The position numbers and the translations under genes were made by a program. Under the pieces are notes generated by a model. It was not told where the DNA came from and made no database searches. It saw only the letters and a program-made list of their open reading frames with translations. From assembly GCF_017357225.1 (NCBI RefSeq), contig NZ_CP071608.1:124001-188000 (forward strand): DNA of 64,000 bases, written 5' to 3'. Within the stretch, counting starts at the first letter, position 1; every line of letters starts with the position of its first letter. Shown here one piece after another: positions 53,459-61,918 of the stretch. The stretch is from Rhizobium binae (GTDB taxonomy: Bacteria > Pseudomonadota > Alphaproteobacteria > Rhizobiales > Rhizobiaceae).

Positions 53459-54941
53459 GTCTAATCGCATTCCATCCGTCAAGCTGATTTGAGCATTCCT
53501 CGACGTTGCCGTCTTGCGGGATGGGAAAGACGGCTAGACTGTTTGGATGGATCTGCCCTCATCGGCCGTACCGGCAGAGCTGTCCATTGCTGGGCGCAGG
53601 GTTGTCTCCGCGGTCGACAGATGTCGCCGCACAATGGTCTTCGCAGGTGGGATCTTCCTAATGTTCGAGGCGCAGTCTCAACGAGCTGCAGCCACTAGAA
53701 GCGGAATGATCCTGCCCACGTCCGCAGCAGGGACGCTCAGCGCCTCTAGTTAGATGACGCGCTGAGGGATGAAGGCTGAGCGCATCGCCTATACAGCGGC
53801 ACCAGCCGATGCGTTGAACACTTCTCCTGTTCTGAGCATGCTGTGCATGATGACCGCAAGCTTTCGGGCAACCGCCACGGCGGCGCGCTTGAAGCCAAGT
53901 CGCTCGCGCAGCTTAAGTCCCCAGCTCTTGAGACTGCTCTCGGCCCTGGCGCTGGTTCTCGTCAAAAGCACTGTCGCCGCTTCATAAAGCAGCCCACGTA
54001 AACGATTGTCCCCCCTTCGCGAGATATGGGCGTCATAGTCGACCTCACCTGACTGATAACGTCGCGTTGTCAGCCCAAGCCAGGCGCCGACCGAGCGTGA
54101 CGTTCGAAAGTTTTCTGGATTTTCAATTGCCGTAACGTAGGACACCGCTGTGACTGCGCCGATTCCCGGGATTGTCATCAATAGCTTCGTGGCTTCGCTT
54201 TGACGGGCCACCATAAGCAACTGGCGACCAAGATCGGCGGCGCGCTTGCGGATATCGTGCCACGCGTCCAAAAGAGGCAAGATGATCTTCGCAAGCTCGT
54301 TGTTCCCGTCCAAAAGCTTCCGCACATCGCCATCAAACACTCGACCCTTCGCTTTCGGGATGATCAGACCGAAGGTCTTCATCAGGCCGCGGATTTGATT
54401 GCCGAGTTGCGTTGAGATGTACAGGAGTTGTTCGCGGGCAGCCACCAATGAGCGGGTCATCATAGCGTCAAACGACTTGACGCGAACCGCTTTGTAAAAA
54501 CCGGCTTCAGCGAGTTGAGCTAAACCATCCGCATCATTGGCATCGGTTTTGTTGAGCGTCTCGTTCAATACCTTTTGCGCGTGCCGCGCTTCTATACAGA
54601 TCGCCGGCACTCCCTCGCTCGTCAGCACGTGATAGAACCACGTCGACAACGGTCCCGTCTCGAATACGACGCGCCGAGCGTAAGGGGCATGCTTGCGGAT
54701 CATCTCCGCCAGAAGTTTTGGATCCGAAGGACATTTCCCCCGCCAGATCCGCTTCCCGTCTTCGCGGATCGAAATTGCCGTATCTTTCAATGAAACATCA
54801 AGGCCAATATATTGGTTCATGGTTGCCTCCATCCGATGTTTGGGCCCGGTTCCAATCGAGAGCCCGTTTTTCCATCTTATCGGGGGCAACCACCCTCGCC
54901 AGACCAAAAGCCGCAGACGATCGCGCCGCGATTACTCCATG
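53459..54941 (-). mobile_element. IS110-family element
   Basis: 1483 bases inserted cleanly between TGGTGGTT and TCGAGAAC of the ISNCY transposase, with no long target duplication, as expected for IS110 recombination. The transposase leaves a 330-base non-coding stretch on its 3' side and about 120 bases on its 5' side; a long 3' end is the pattern of the IS1111 group. Confidence 0.85.
53789..54820 (-). CDS. IS110-family DEDD transposase
   Basis: 343 residues from MNQYIGLDVSLKDTAISI, the RuvC-like start with the first Asp. The NKTDANDADGLAQLAE acidic segment is near 100-115, and the C-terminal Tnp_20 domain has TIPGIGAVTAVSYV and SVGAWLGLTTRRYQSG. This start is preferred because the longer frame to 54907 lacks conserved residues. 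Confidence 0.92.
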   Translation of the reverse strand: MNQYIGLDVSLKDTAISIREDGKRIWRGKCPSDPKLLAEMIRKHAPYARRVVFETGPLSTWFYHVLTSEGVPAICIEARHAQKVLNETLNKTDANDADGLAQLAEAGFYKAVRVKSFDAMMTRSLVAAREQLLYISTQLGNQIRGLMKTFGLIIPKAKGRVFDGDVRKLLDGNNELAKIILPLLDAWHDIRKRAADLGRQLLMVARQSEATKLLMTIPGIGAVTAVSYVTAIENPENFRTSRSVGAWLGLTTRRYQSGEVDYDAHISRRGDNRLRGLLYEAATVLLTRTSARAESSLKSWGLKLRERLGFKRAAVAVARKLAVIMHSMLRTGEVFNASAGAAV

Positions 54942-56081
54942 TTCGAGAACCGCGGCCCCAAATGCGCCCTGCTGGTCTATATCGATGATGCGACCGGCAA
55001 GCTGCTGCATCTGCGGTTCGCTGGATCAGAGAACACGTTCGACTATCTGCATGCGACAAAGGCTTATCTGCAGCAATGGGGCAAACCACTGGCGTTCTAC
55101 AGCGACAAGCACAGCGTCTTTCGCTCGACTAATGCATCGGAGAAAGACCGGACGAGCGGGCTAACGCAGTTTGGACGTGCGCTCTATGAGCTGAACATCG
55201 ACATCATCTGCGCCAACACTCCGCAAGCCAAAGGCCGCGTGGAACGCGCCAACCAGACGCTGCAGGATCGGCTGGTGAAGGAGTTGCGGCTTCGCAGTAT
55301 CGATACGATCGAGGCTGCCAACGCCTATGCATCAGAATTCATTGCGGATTTCAATTCGCGGTTCGGCAAGCAACCGCGCAATCCGAAGGACATGCACCGG
55401 CCGCTGGCCGATCATGAGAACCTTGATGGCGCCATGTGTAGGAAAGAAGCTCGCACGCTGTCGCAATCCCTGACGCTGCGCTATGACAAAGTCCTCTTCG
55501 TTCTCGAACCAGTGCTGTCTCCAGACCCTTGGCAGGCAAGAAGGTCGTGGTTTGCGACTATCCGGATGGACGCCTCGAGATCATGCATGAGAGTTACGTC
55601 CTACCTTACAGAACCTTTGACACCTTGCGGTCGGTTCATCGGTCAGTTGTTGTCGAGAACAAGCGCCTGGATGACGTGCTCTCGGCCATCATAGAACAGC
55701 AGGCCGGGCGGGAACAGCAGCGTAGCAAGAGCGGCCCTCGCCGCACTGGCCAGACGGATCATATGTTCGGTATTCCCGATGGCAGCCAGGGCAATGGTTA
55801 TCAGAAGCGTGGCCGCAAGCCCGGAAGGCGGACGGACTTCATGAATGATCCGGAGGTCATCGCAAAAAGGCAGAAGGCGCTGGCGCGCATGGAGGCCGCG
55901 GAATGATCGCCTGCATTCACAGTCTCAAAGCTAAAGCCAATGGGTGCGTCTCACCCGCCCCCGCTCCTCCCTCTCAACCCGGACCAGCCGGTCGGATCGT
56001 GGGCTGATCAGCGGAGCCGGTGTCGCGTTTCTAACTGGCTGACAGCGTTGCGCCTCTAATCAGCTTTGACATTGGCTGTAG

Positions 56082-56700
56082 CCGGGTGGTTCAAGGATGA
56101 AGTGCGACTTGCGATAGATAACAACGGTTTATCCCTGCAAGGAACGAGATATGAAGCGCACCTACTCCCAAATCGATATGGAGGAACGCCGCAGATTGCC
56201 CGCTGGCGCACGGCTGGGATCAGCGTTGACGTGATCGCCGAGAAGCTGCACCGTCATCGCTCAACCATTTTCCGTGAGCTGCGCAGCAATACGTTCGACG
56301 ACAAGGACCGGCGGGTGACGCATGCGGCGATCACCGAGAACAAGCGGCTCGGCGATGTGCTGGCCTATATCAAGGAGCGTCAGGAGCAACTGCCGGCGCC
56401 CAAGGTCAGGACCAACAGCGAGAAGAATGGCTACACGCTGCAGGGACGCAAGCCGGGTCGGAAGACGGATTTCATGAACGATCCCGCCGTCATTGCCCGA
56501 CGGCGACAAGCGCTCTCTGACCTCAATGCGGCGGAATGACCGGCTGCTCCAACTGTCAAAGCTAAAGCCGAAGTGGAGCATCTCATCCGCCCCTCCCTTC
56601 CCTTGCAACCCGGTCCAGCCGGTCCGGTCGCCGGCTTGCCTCAGCGCAAGTGGACATGCCGAGTGTCCCATTTCTAAATGGCGGAAGACGCGCCCAAAGT
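56082..56700 (+). pseudogene. IS30 / ISNCY chimeric remnant
   Basis: From 56151 an IS30-like start (MKRTYSQIDMEERRR, then in another frame ISVDVIAEKLHRHRSTIFRE) runs directly into the C-terminal tail of an ISNCY transposase (ITENKRLGDVLAYIKERQ to DLNAAE at 56539). Two unrelated transposases have been joined by deletion. No activity expected. Confidence 0.75.
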
Positions 56701-56765
56701 GACACTTCTACTTTGCACACAAACGGACATTCCAACCCTGCCGCCGCATACACTGTAGCGAAGCG

Positions 56766-57272
56766 CTAGTACCCGCGCCTCTTCGTCACCAGTGCTCGTG
56801 CAAGCTCTTTATGAAAGTCGCCGATTCCCGACTTGAAGATTGTGCTCTTCCTTTCGGCCGAATAGGCTTCATCCATCTTTCGCACGGTAACTTGCTCGTT
56901 GCGCTTAGAGTACTCGCAATATAGATCCACCTCGCTCATCGTCTGCAATATCGGCCATTTCTGTAAATAGCTCGGCAGCGAGATGTACTGCTCAGCGTAG
57001 CTTGCAATACGGAAGTCTTTTTCGGAGGCCACGCCTATCTCCCAAGGCACCCACCAGGAATCCTTCGTTGCCGTCGAAAGAACCGCGACAAGCTGGTCAC
57101 ATTCGCTCATGCGCTTGCGGATATGATCCGCCAATTCCGGTCCGTCCGATGCAAGTGCATCGTCAATGACATCGAGGTAGGTCGCAATTCCGTTGGTCTT
57201 GATCCGCTCCGCCACCTTGGAGGCGGTGCCGCTATCCTCCTTCTTATGCGATACAAATACCTTCTTGGGCAT
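56766..57272 (-). CDS. TIR-domain protein
   Basis: 168 residues. The N-terminal TIR domain starts KKVFVSHKKEDSGTA (box 1), continues with TYLDVIDDAL, and has SWWVPWEIGVA near 72-82, where Glu78 is in the position of the catalytic Glu of NAD-cleaving TIRs. About 70 C-terminal residues are not recognised. The ATG overlaps the stop of the SLOG gene by one base (TGATG). Last gene of the TIR-caspase operon; predicted NAD-dependent signal maker or NADase, possibly the phage sensor. Confidence 0.82.
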   Translation of the reverse strand: MPKKVFVSHKKEDSGTASKVAERIKTNGIATYLDVIDDALASDGPELADHIRKRMSECDQLVAVLSTATKDSWWVPWEIGVASEKDFRIASYAEQYISLPSYLQKWPILQTMSEVDLYCEYSKRNEQVTVRKMDEAYSAERKSTIFKSGIGDFHKELARALVTKRRGY

Positions 57273-57751
57273 CAAATTTTCCCCACCGTTTTGGCGATTG
57301 GATTAATCAGCCGGACATTGCGCTCTCGCTGCTGCGCGTAAGCCACGACATCCGCCGTTCCGCCTTTTCCCTGTGCGGGTTGTTGATCCCATACAGCTAT
57401 AATCACATCAGAGTGGTCCACGATATATCTTCCAGCCTTAAGAAAAGCGTCTTCCTCGGAGCCGAGCGCTCCTTCGATTTTGTCTATCGTCGCGCGATCG
57501 ACCAGTTTTAAATAGATGGCGCGGGAACGCCCTCGGAAGTACTTTACGTAGTTATCAGTCGGAATGACGGCGCGCAGAGGAGCGCCCCGAGCAAGGATGC
57601 ATTCGGCGAAAACCTGATCAGCTCCTTCGGCGAGCGAACTTAACCCCTCCTCGATATCACCAAGCGTTTTCAGCTCGTCGCGTATTTTCGATCTGACCCA
57701 TCTCCAGTCGATCCCTTCGCGGCTTTGATGCCCTGTAATACCGACGATCAT
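57272..57751 (-). CDS. SLOG-like nucleotide-sensing protein
   Basis: 159 residues resembling the SLOG/Rossmann (LOG-DprA) superfamily: MIVGITGHQSREGIDW opening, SSLAEGADQVFAECIL near 43-58, VIIAVWDQQPAQGKGGTADVV near 116-136. SLOG domains bind NAD-derived signals in Thoeris ThsA, so this may receive, buffer or degrade a TIR-made signal. Overlaps both neighbours by one base. A stand-alone SLOG between a caspase and a TIR is unusual. Confidence 0.72.
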   Translation of the reverse strand: MIVGITGHQSREGIDWRWVRSKIRDELKTLGDIEEGLSSLAEGADQVFAECILARGAPLRAVIPTDNYVKYFRGRSRAIYLKLVDRATIDKIEGALGSEEDAFLKAGRYIVDHSDVIIAVWDQQPAQGKGGTADVVAYAQQRERNVRLINPIAKTVGKI

Positions 57752-58719
57752 CAGATTCTTCCGCCGGAAGCCAAACGCCAGTAAAATTCCCCAAGTGGTG
57801 TTAGATAAACGCCCCCCGATTGTTCTGCGGTCCAGTAGAGGTCTCTGCCGGAGCGATTTTTCAGCAAACCGGCGATCTGATACTGCTTGAATATCTTAAA
57901 GATCGCGACATTCTCCGGCTTTGCGCAATGCACGTTTTGTTCTTCAAACGTTGGGTCGAGCAAATGGACGTGATCTGATGTGGGGAAGAATTCCGGTATC
58001 TTGCGAAGAAGGTCATCAAGGATCTGGGGCTCGCATTCGCGCACGGAGTCAAGTTGCTTCGCGTGCGATTTGTATATAGGTCGCTGGTCCCAAGCACCCA
58101 GAGCTGCCTCCACATATCCATAGATCGAGGCGGCCGACACACGCCCGCGAACATTCGCGGCACCGCCCTTCAAAGCTCCAACTACCAGTTCTGTAAACAC
58201 ACCCTGACCTCCCACCTCCATTGATGGCTCTGATGGTCTTGAAGCGGCAAGGATGGTCATTCCTTCCCGGAGTTGCGCCTGTGCATGCTGGCCGCCCTGA
58301 TTGGCGGACACGTTGCCCATGTTGCCTGAAAAGCAGCAGTCGATGATGATCAAGACGGATCGCGCCCGTGATCCGTTGGCGAGGCGAATGATCTCATCCA
58401 TGTGAATGCCCGGATCGCCGGGCTCACCATCCTGACTGACAAGATATCCCCCTGTCTCTTCCAGTGATCCATGACCGGAAAAATAGAACAGGATATCACC
58501 ATCGAAGGCGAACAGCTCTACCAGGGCCGAGCGGAGATTGACTCTCGTGATACGTGACGTATTGGAGGTCAGTATCAGGCAGTCGTAGTTCGGCCTGTTA
58601 TCCTCGTGACGGCCGAGGACCTCGCGCATCGCATTGGCATCGGGTACGCAACCGGACAAATTGTTCACACCGGCGTGGTCGTAGTGATTGATTCCTACGA
58701 TGAGAGCCCTTCTAGACAT
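57751..58719 (-). CDS. Caspase-like (C14) protease
   Basis: 322 residues with an N-terminal caspase fold: RALIVGINHYDHAGVNNLSG, FYFSGHGSLEE with the catalytic His83, and IIIDCCFSGNMG with the catalytic Cys129. The p10-like part runs to about 225. A C-terminal region of about 85 residues ends with LTPLGEFYWRLASGG, which looks like a winged-helix or effector-associated domain. The ATG at 58719 is preferred over GTG 58728 because AAAGGTGG overlaps the latter. Predicted effector that cleaves cell proteins after activation by a TIR product. Confidence 0.87.
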   Translation of the reverse strand: MSRRALIVGINHYDHAGVNNLSGCVPDANAMREVLGRHEDNRPNYDCLILTSNTSRITRVNLRSALVELFAFDGDILFYFSGHGSLEETGGYLVSQDGEPGDPGIHMDEIIRLANGSRARSVLIIIDCCFSGNMGNVSANQGGQHAQAQLREGMTILAASRPSEPSMEVGGQGVFTELVVGALKGGAANVRGRVSAASIYGYVEAALGAWDQRPIYKSHAKQLDSVRECEPQILDDLLRKIPEFFPTSDHVHLLDPTFEEQNVHCAKPENVAIFKIFKQYQIAGLLKNRSGRDLYWTAEQSGGVYLTPLGEFYWRLASGGRI

Positions 58720-58730
58720 TGTCGCCACCT

Positions 58731-59135
58731 TTATCGTGCTCCGCCGATCAAGCTCTTCAGGTTATCCCATGTCCAGTTATAGATTTTGTCCTGCGCAAGC
58801 GCCGACAGCGGCTTCTTGCAAGTCTTTGAAGACCGCCCCCAAAGAAGGAAGTAGGGTTTCTTCTCTTCTTTCGCGATGTCCAGCTCGACACTGACGCCGG
58901 TCGCGGTATGCGTATATTCGCCGCACATGATTATGACTTGCTGAGTGCTGCGGATGCGGGTCCGGACCTTGGCCTTCCAGTCTCCGGTCATATGCTCCTT
59001 CACTGACCAATCGGCCAACTCGAACGGTGAATCCTGGTTCCTTGATTGCCCGATCAGCAAGTTCCGCAAATCTTCATCGTGATCGAAATCAAATGAAGTA
59101 AAAATCCGGGTTTTCGCCACTTTCCTACCCCCCAT
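58731..59135 (-). CDS. TIR-like protein (DUF1863 / ThsB type)
   Basis: 134 residues. RIFTSFDFDHDEDLRNLLIG opening, FELADWSVKEHM and VIIMCGEYTHTATGVSVELDIA are the pattern of DUF1863 TIR-like proteins, the ThsB family of Thoeris. Glu84 in VSVELDIA is in the catalytic Glu position. First gene of the operon, 11 bases before the caspase. A GTG at 59120 is an alternative start. Predicted phage-triggered producer of a cyclic-ADP-ribose-type signal. Confidence 0.8.
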   Translation of the reverse strand: MGGRKVAKTRIFTSFDFDHDEDLRNLLIGQSRNQDSPFELADWSVKEHMTGDWKAKVRTRIRSTQQVIIMCGEYTHTATGVSVELDIAKEEKKPYFLLWGRSSKTCKKPLSALAQDKIYNWTWDNLKSLIGGAR

Positions 59136-60026
59136 CGCTGCTCTGCTTCTGCCGCCGTGGTCGCCGCGCCCACAATTATCATTCGCAATCTACGAAGATT
59201 CAGGCTTCCATTGACCGCTAGAACAGAAGTAGAACTTCGTTCCGTAGATCTCAAGTGAGGCGCGCTCGTTACTCACAACCTTTATTTGCGGGATTTACGA
59301 GTGCTCTGCGGAGCGCGGTCGTCTACCGCCATCCACCATCAATGTATCATCGGGATGCGGCTGCCATTCCGGCCTCGATTGCGATGTTATCGCCCCTGAT
59401 CTTCGCGCGCCAAAAGACGCGCATGAGCGTCTCCGCCGGATGATCGGCGGTACCGCCTCGAAAGTGCCGCTCAGGCCAATCATCTCATTTTCAGCAAGCG
59501 GGCATCCTCGATGTTATCGACACGGCCGCGAAGCATCGCCGCGTATCTTTCACAACAATGCCGATTGCTCGAGGTCGCTGACGTTTTTCCCCAGGAAAGC
59601 GTGCAACTAACGTCATCGTTCGGCGTCGTCTTCATGCTACAATCCTGTGGGATTGGAGCCCTATCTGCGGCAAGCGACAGTCTCCTGCCCCGCGTGGCAG
59701 CAAAGCCGCCCCGGCATCACTTAGTCGGAGGGAAAATGGTTTCGCCACCGGCTGGGGGATTGTCGCATTTCCTACTTTCCTGCCGCATGAGTGAACGCTC
59801 CTTTTCGTGTTTGATGTATTCCCTTGAGATCTCATGGCGACGGCCCCCGACGCACTGGCGCCCGATTGTCTATCGGGCTGGCGAAAGCCCGATTTTCTAA
59901 GAGTCAGGAGGGTTTTCCATTTCGCTGTCGGCTTTGTCGGACACTGATTGCGCATGGAGTTCTGTCGAAGTTTCCTCTAAGTATCAGAACTTGAAAGAAT
60001 TCCTATGCTGTGCGGCCCGTCAAAAT
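59136..60026. other. Gene-poor region
   Basis: About 890 bases with only short overlapping ORFs in all frames, none with a recognisable domain or good ribosome site. It is probably decayed accessory DNA between the defence operon and the aatA promoter. Confidence 0.5.
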
Positions 60027-60041
60027 TGGCACGGATTTTGC
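60027..60041 (+). promoter_or_regulatory. sigma54 promoter upstream of aatA
   Basis: TGGCACGGATTTTGC is a perfect -24/-12 consensus. The aatA start codon is 250 bases downstream; no TGT-N10-ACA was found in the 150 bases upstream. The long leader holds no supported gene. Confidence 0.75.
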
Positions 60042-60290
60042 TACCTATGGAGCGACCGGTTCAGGGATGAATCTTCAAAGGGACAATAACGCGATCTGAC
60101 CTTAAGTCCTGATGCTCTGAGTTCGCCGGGCGCCACTAGATTGGCAATCAACTTTCTCAAGCTGTCAGCGACCCTGACCCTGCCATCACCCATGACGAAC
60201 TCGTCGACCTTTTTCTGACCGGGAAGATGCGCGGCGAAACCGACGCCGTTCACTGAGGCCTATCCAGCCTCCAGAACCGAGGAAATCCCA

Positions 60291-61499
60291 ATGAGCACCT
60301 TCGTGCCTGCATCGCGTGTGTCCAATATCAAGATCTCGCCGAGCACGGCTGCGGCAGCGCGTGCTCGCGATCTGACGGCGGCAGGTCGCGACATCGTCGA
60401 TCTTACCGTCGGCGAGCCGGACTTCGATACGCCTGACAACATCAAGGCCGCGGCGCATGAGGCCATCGACAGGGGCGAAACGAAATATACGGCCGTCAAC
60501 GGCACGTCAGCTCTGCGCAAGGCAATCCTCGGCGATTTTCAGCGCCGGCTGGGTCTCAGCTACGCGGACAACGAAATCTGCGTGGGCGGCGGCGCCAAGC
60601 AGGTTCTGTTTCTGGCGCTGATGGCGAGCGTGGAAAACGATGCCGAGGTGATCATTCCCGCACCATACTGGGTTTCCTATCCAGATATGGTCATCGCCAA
60701 CGAAGGCAAGCCGGTCATCGTCGAATGCCCGCAGGAAGCACGCTTCAAACTCACGCCGGAAGCATTGGAAAAAGCGATCACGCCGAAGACCTTGTGGCTG
60801 GTTCTCAACGCGCCGTCCAATCCGACGGGCGCGGCATATGACAGGAGCGAACTCGAAGCCCTCGGCAAGGTGCTGCTGCGCCATCCCCACGTCTTCGTGC
60901 TCTCCGACGATATCTACGACCAGATCTGGTTCAAGGACGAGCCGATGACGACGCTGGTTGCCGCCGTCCCGGAACTGAAGCAGCGAGTTCTGCTCACCAA
61001 CGGCGTCTCAAAGTCCTACGCCATGACCGGATGGCGTATCGGCTACGCGGCGGGTCCGGCCGCCCTGATTGCGGCCATCAACAAGCTGCAGTCGCAGATG
61101 TCGTCCTGCCCGTCGTCGGTCAGTCAGGCCGCCGCTGCCTATGCGCTGTCTTCTGACCAGTCATTCGTTTCGGAATGCGTGAAGGTCTACAAGGAGCGCC
61201 GCGATTATGCGTGCTCACGGCTCAATGCCGTGCCCGGCCTCTCCTGTCTCGTACCGGACGGAGCCTTCTATCTGTTTCCGAACTGCGCCGGTGTCATCGG
61301 CAAGAAAACCCCCGAAGGCAAGACAATCGAGACAGACCTCGATTTCGTGCTCTACCTGCTGGAAGGCGTCGGGGTCGCGGCGCTGCAGGGTGCTGCCTTC
61401 GGGATATCCCCTCACTTCCGCCTCTCGATCGCAACGTCGATGGAGGTGATCACGCAGGCATGCGATCGCGTCGAACGCGCCGTTGCCGACCTGTATTGA
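60291..61499 (+). CDS. aatA: Aspartate aminotransferase (class I)
   Basis: PLP enzyme interconverting oxaloacetate/glutamate and aspartate/2-oxoglutarate. The 402-residue protein has VDLTVGEPDFDTPDNIK near 39-55, NAPSNPTGAAY near 178-188 and the PLP Lys in TNGVSKSYAMTGWRIGY near 239-255. GAGGAAA precedes the ATG. It would supply aspartate for the aspartokinase-Asd-EctB route. The sigma54 promoter suggests expression in nodules. Confidence 0.93.
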   Translation: MSTFVPASRVSNIKISPSTAAAARARDLTAAGRDIVDLTVGEPDFDTPDNIKAAAHEAIDRGETKYTAVNGTSALRKAILGDFQRRLGLSYADNEICVGGGAKQVLFLALMASVENDAEVIIPAPYWVSYPDMVIANEGKPVIVECPQEARFKLTPEALEKAITPKTLWLVLNAPSNPTGAAYDRSELEALGKVLLRHPHVFVLSDDIYDQIWFKDEPMTTLVAAVPELKQRVLLTNGVSKSYAMTGWRIGYAAGPAALIAAINKLQSQMSSCPSSVSQAAAAYALSSDQSFVSECVKVYKERRDYACSRLNAVPGLSCLVPDGAFYLFPNCAGVIGKKTPEGKTIETDLDFVLYLLEGVGVAALQGAAFGISPHFRLSIATSMEVITQACDRVERAVADLY

Positions 61500-61663
61500 T
61501 TGCAAAGAGGCCCGTGGGACTTGCGCTCCACCGGCCGCAGATTTTCGAAACGCGTCAAGATGGTGATCCGCGGCTCATGACGCAGCCTTCATGAGTTGTC
61601 CGAGTTGAAGACTATCGGACCGCCTCTCCAATGCAGTATTCGCGGACGAACTGCGACACGAGA

Positions 61664-61679
61664 TGTCGGCAACCCCACA
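61664..61679. promoter_or_regulatory. NifA upstream site for the AAA+ gene
   Basis: TGTCGGCAACCCCACA is a perfect TGT-N10-ACA, about 65 bases upstream of the -24 element. Confidence 0.75.
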
Positions 61680-61742
61680 AAACCCTCCGAATAGCGACAA
61701 CGAAACACGTGCGATCCCGGAGGCTTACCGGCGTAACCTGAT

Positions 61743-61757
61743 TGGCACGAGAAGTGC
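61743..61757 (+). promoter_or_regulatory. sigma54 promoter of the AAA+ gene
   Basis: TGGCACGAGAAGTGC: perfect -24 element, GG-N10-GC spacing, GTGC for TTGC at -12; 160 bases before the start codon. Confidence 0.72.
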
Positions 61758-61918
61758 TCAGAGTAAGCCGGGTCCCTAGAGACCTGATCCTATTTTCGGA
61801 GACCAAGCGACACTGAAAACACCGTGGCTGCCGGAACGTTTGGAGAGAAACCCGATGCGGATGCTGCTTTTAGAGACTCAGGCCTTCCACTCAACTCCAC
61901 TTTCAAAGGGACATCGTC

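Larger units (their letters stand above)
52995..55906 (+). pseudogene. ISNCY-family transposase, disrupted
   Basis: The N-terminal half 52995-53458 matches copy 1 through DGSHHWW. The rest resumes at 54942 with FENRGPKCALLVYIDD, then shifts frame near 55512 (one base short in the LFVLEP region) and finishes at 55529-55906. Dead twice over. Confidence 0.9.
52857..56081 (+). mobile_element. ISNCY-type element, copy 2, interrupted by IS110
   Basis: Same ends as copy 1. Interrupted at 53459-54941 by an IS110-family element and carrying a frameshift further on. Confidence 0.8.
61500..61918. other. Promoter region of the AAA+ gene
   Basis: No gene. It contains the NifA-type site at 61664 and the sigma54-like site at 61743, both facing the AAA+ gene. 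Confidence 0.65.
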
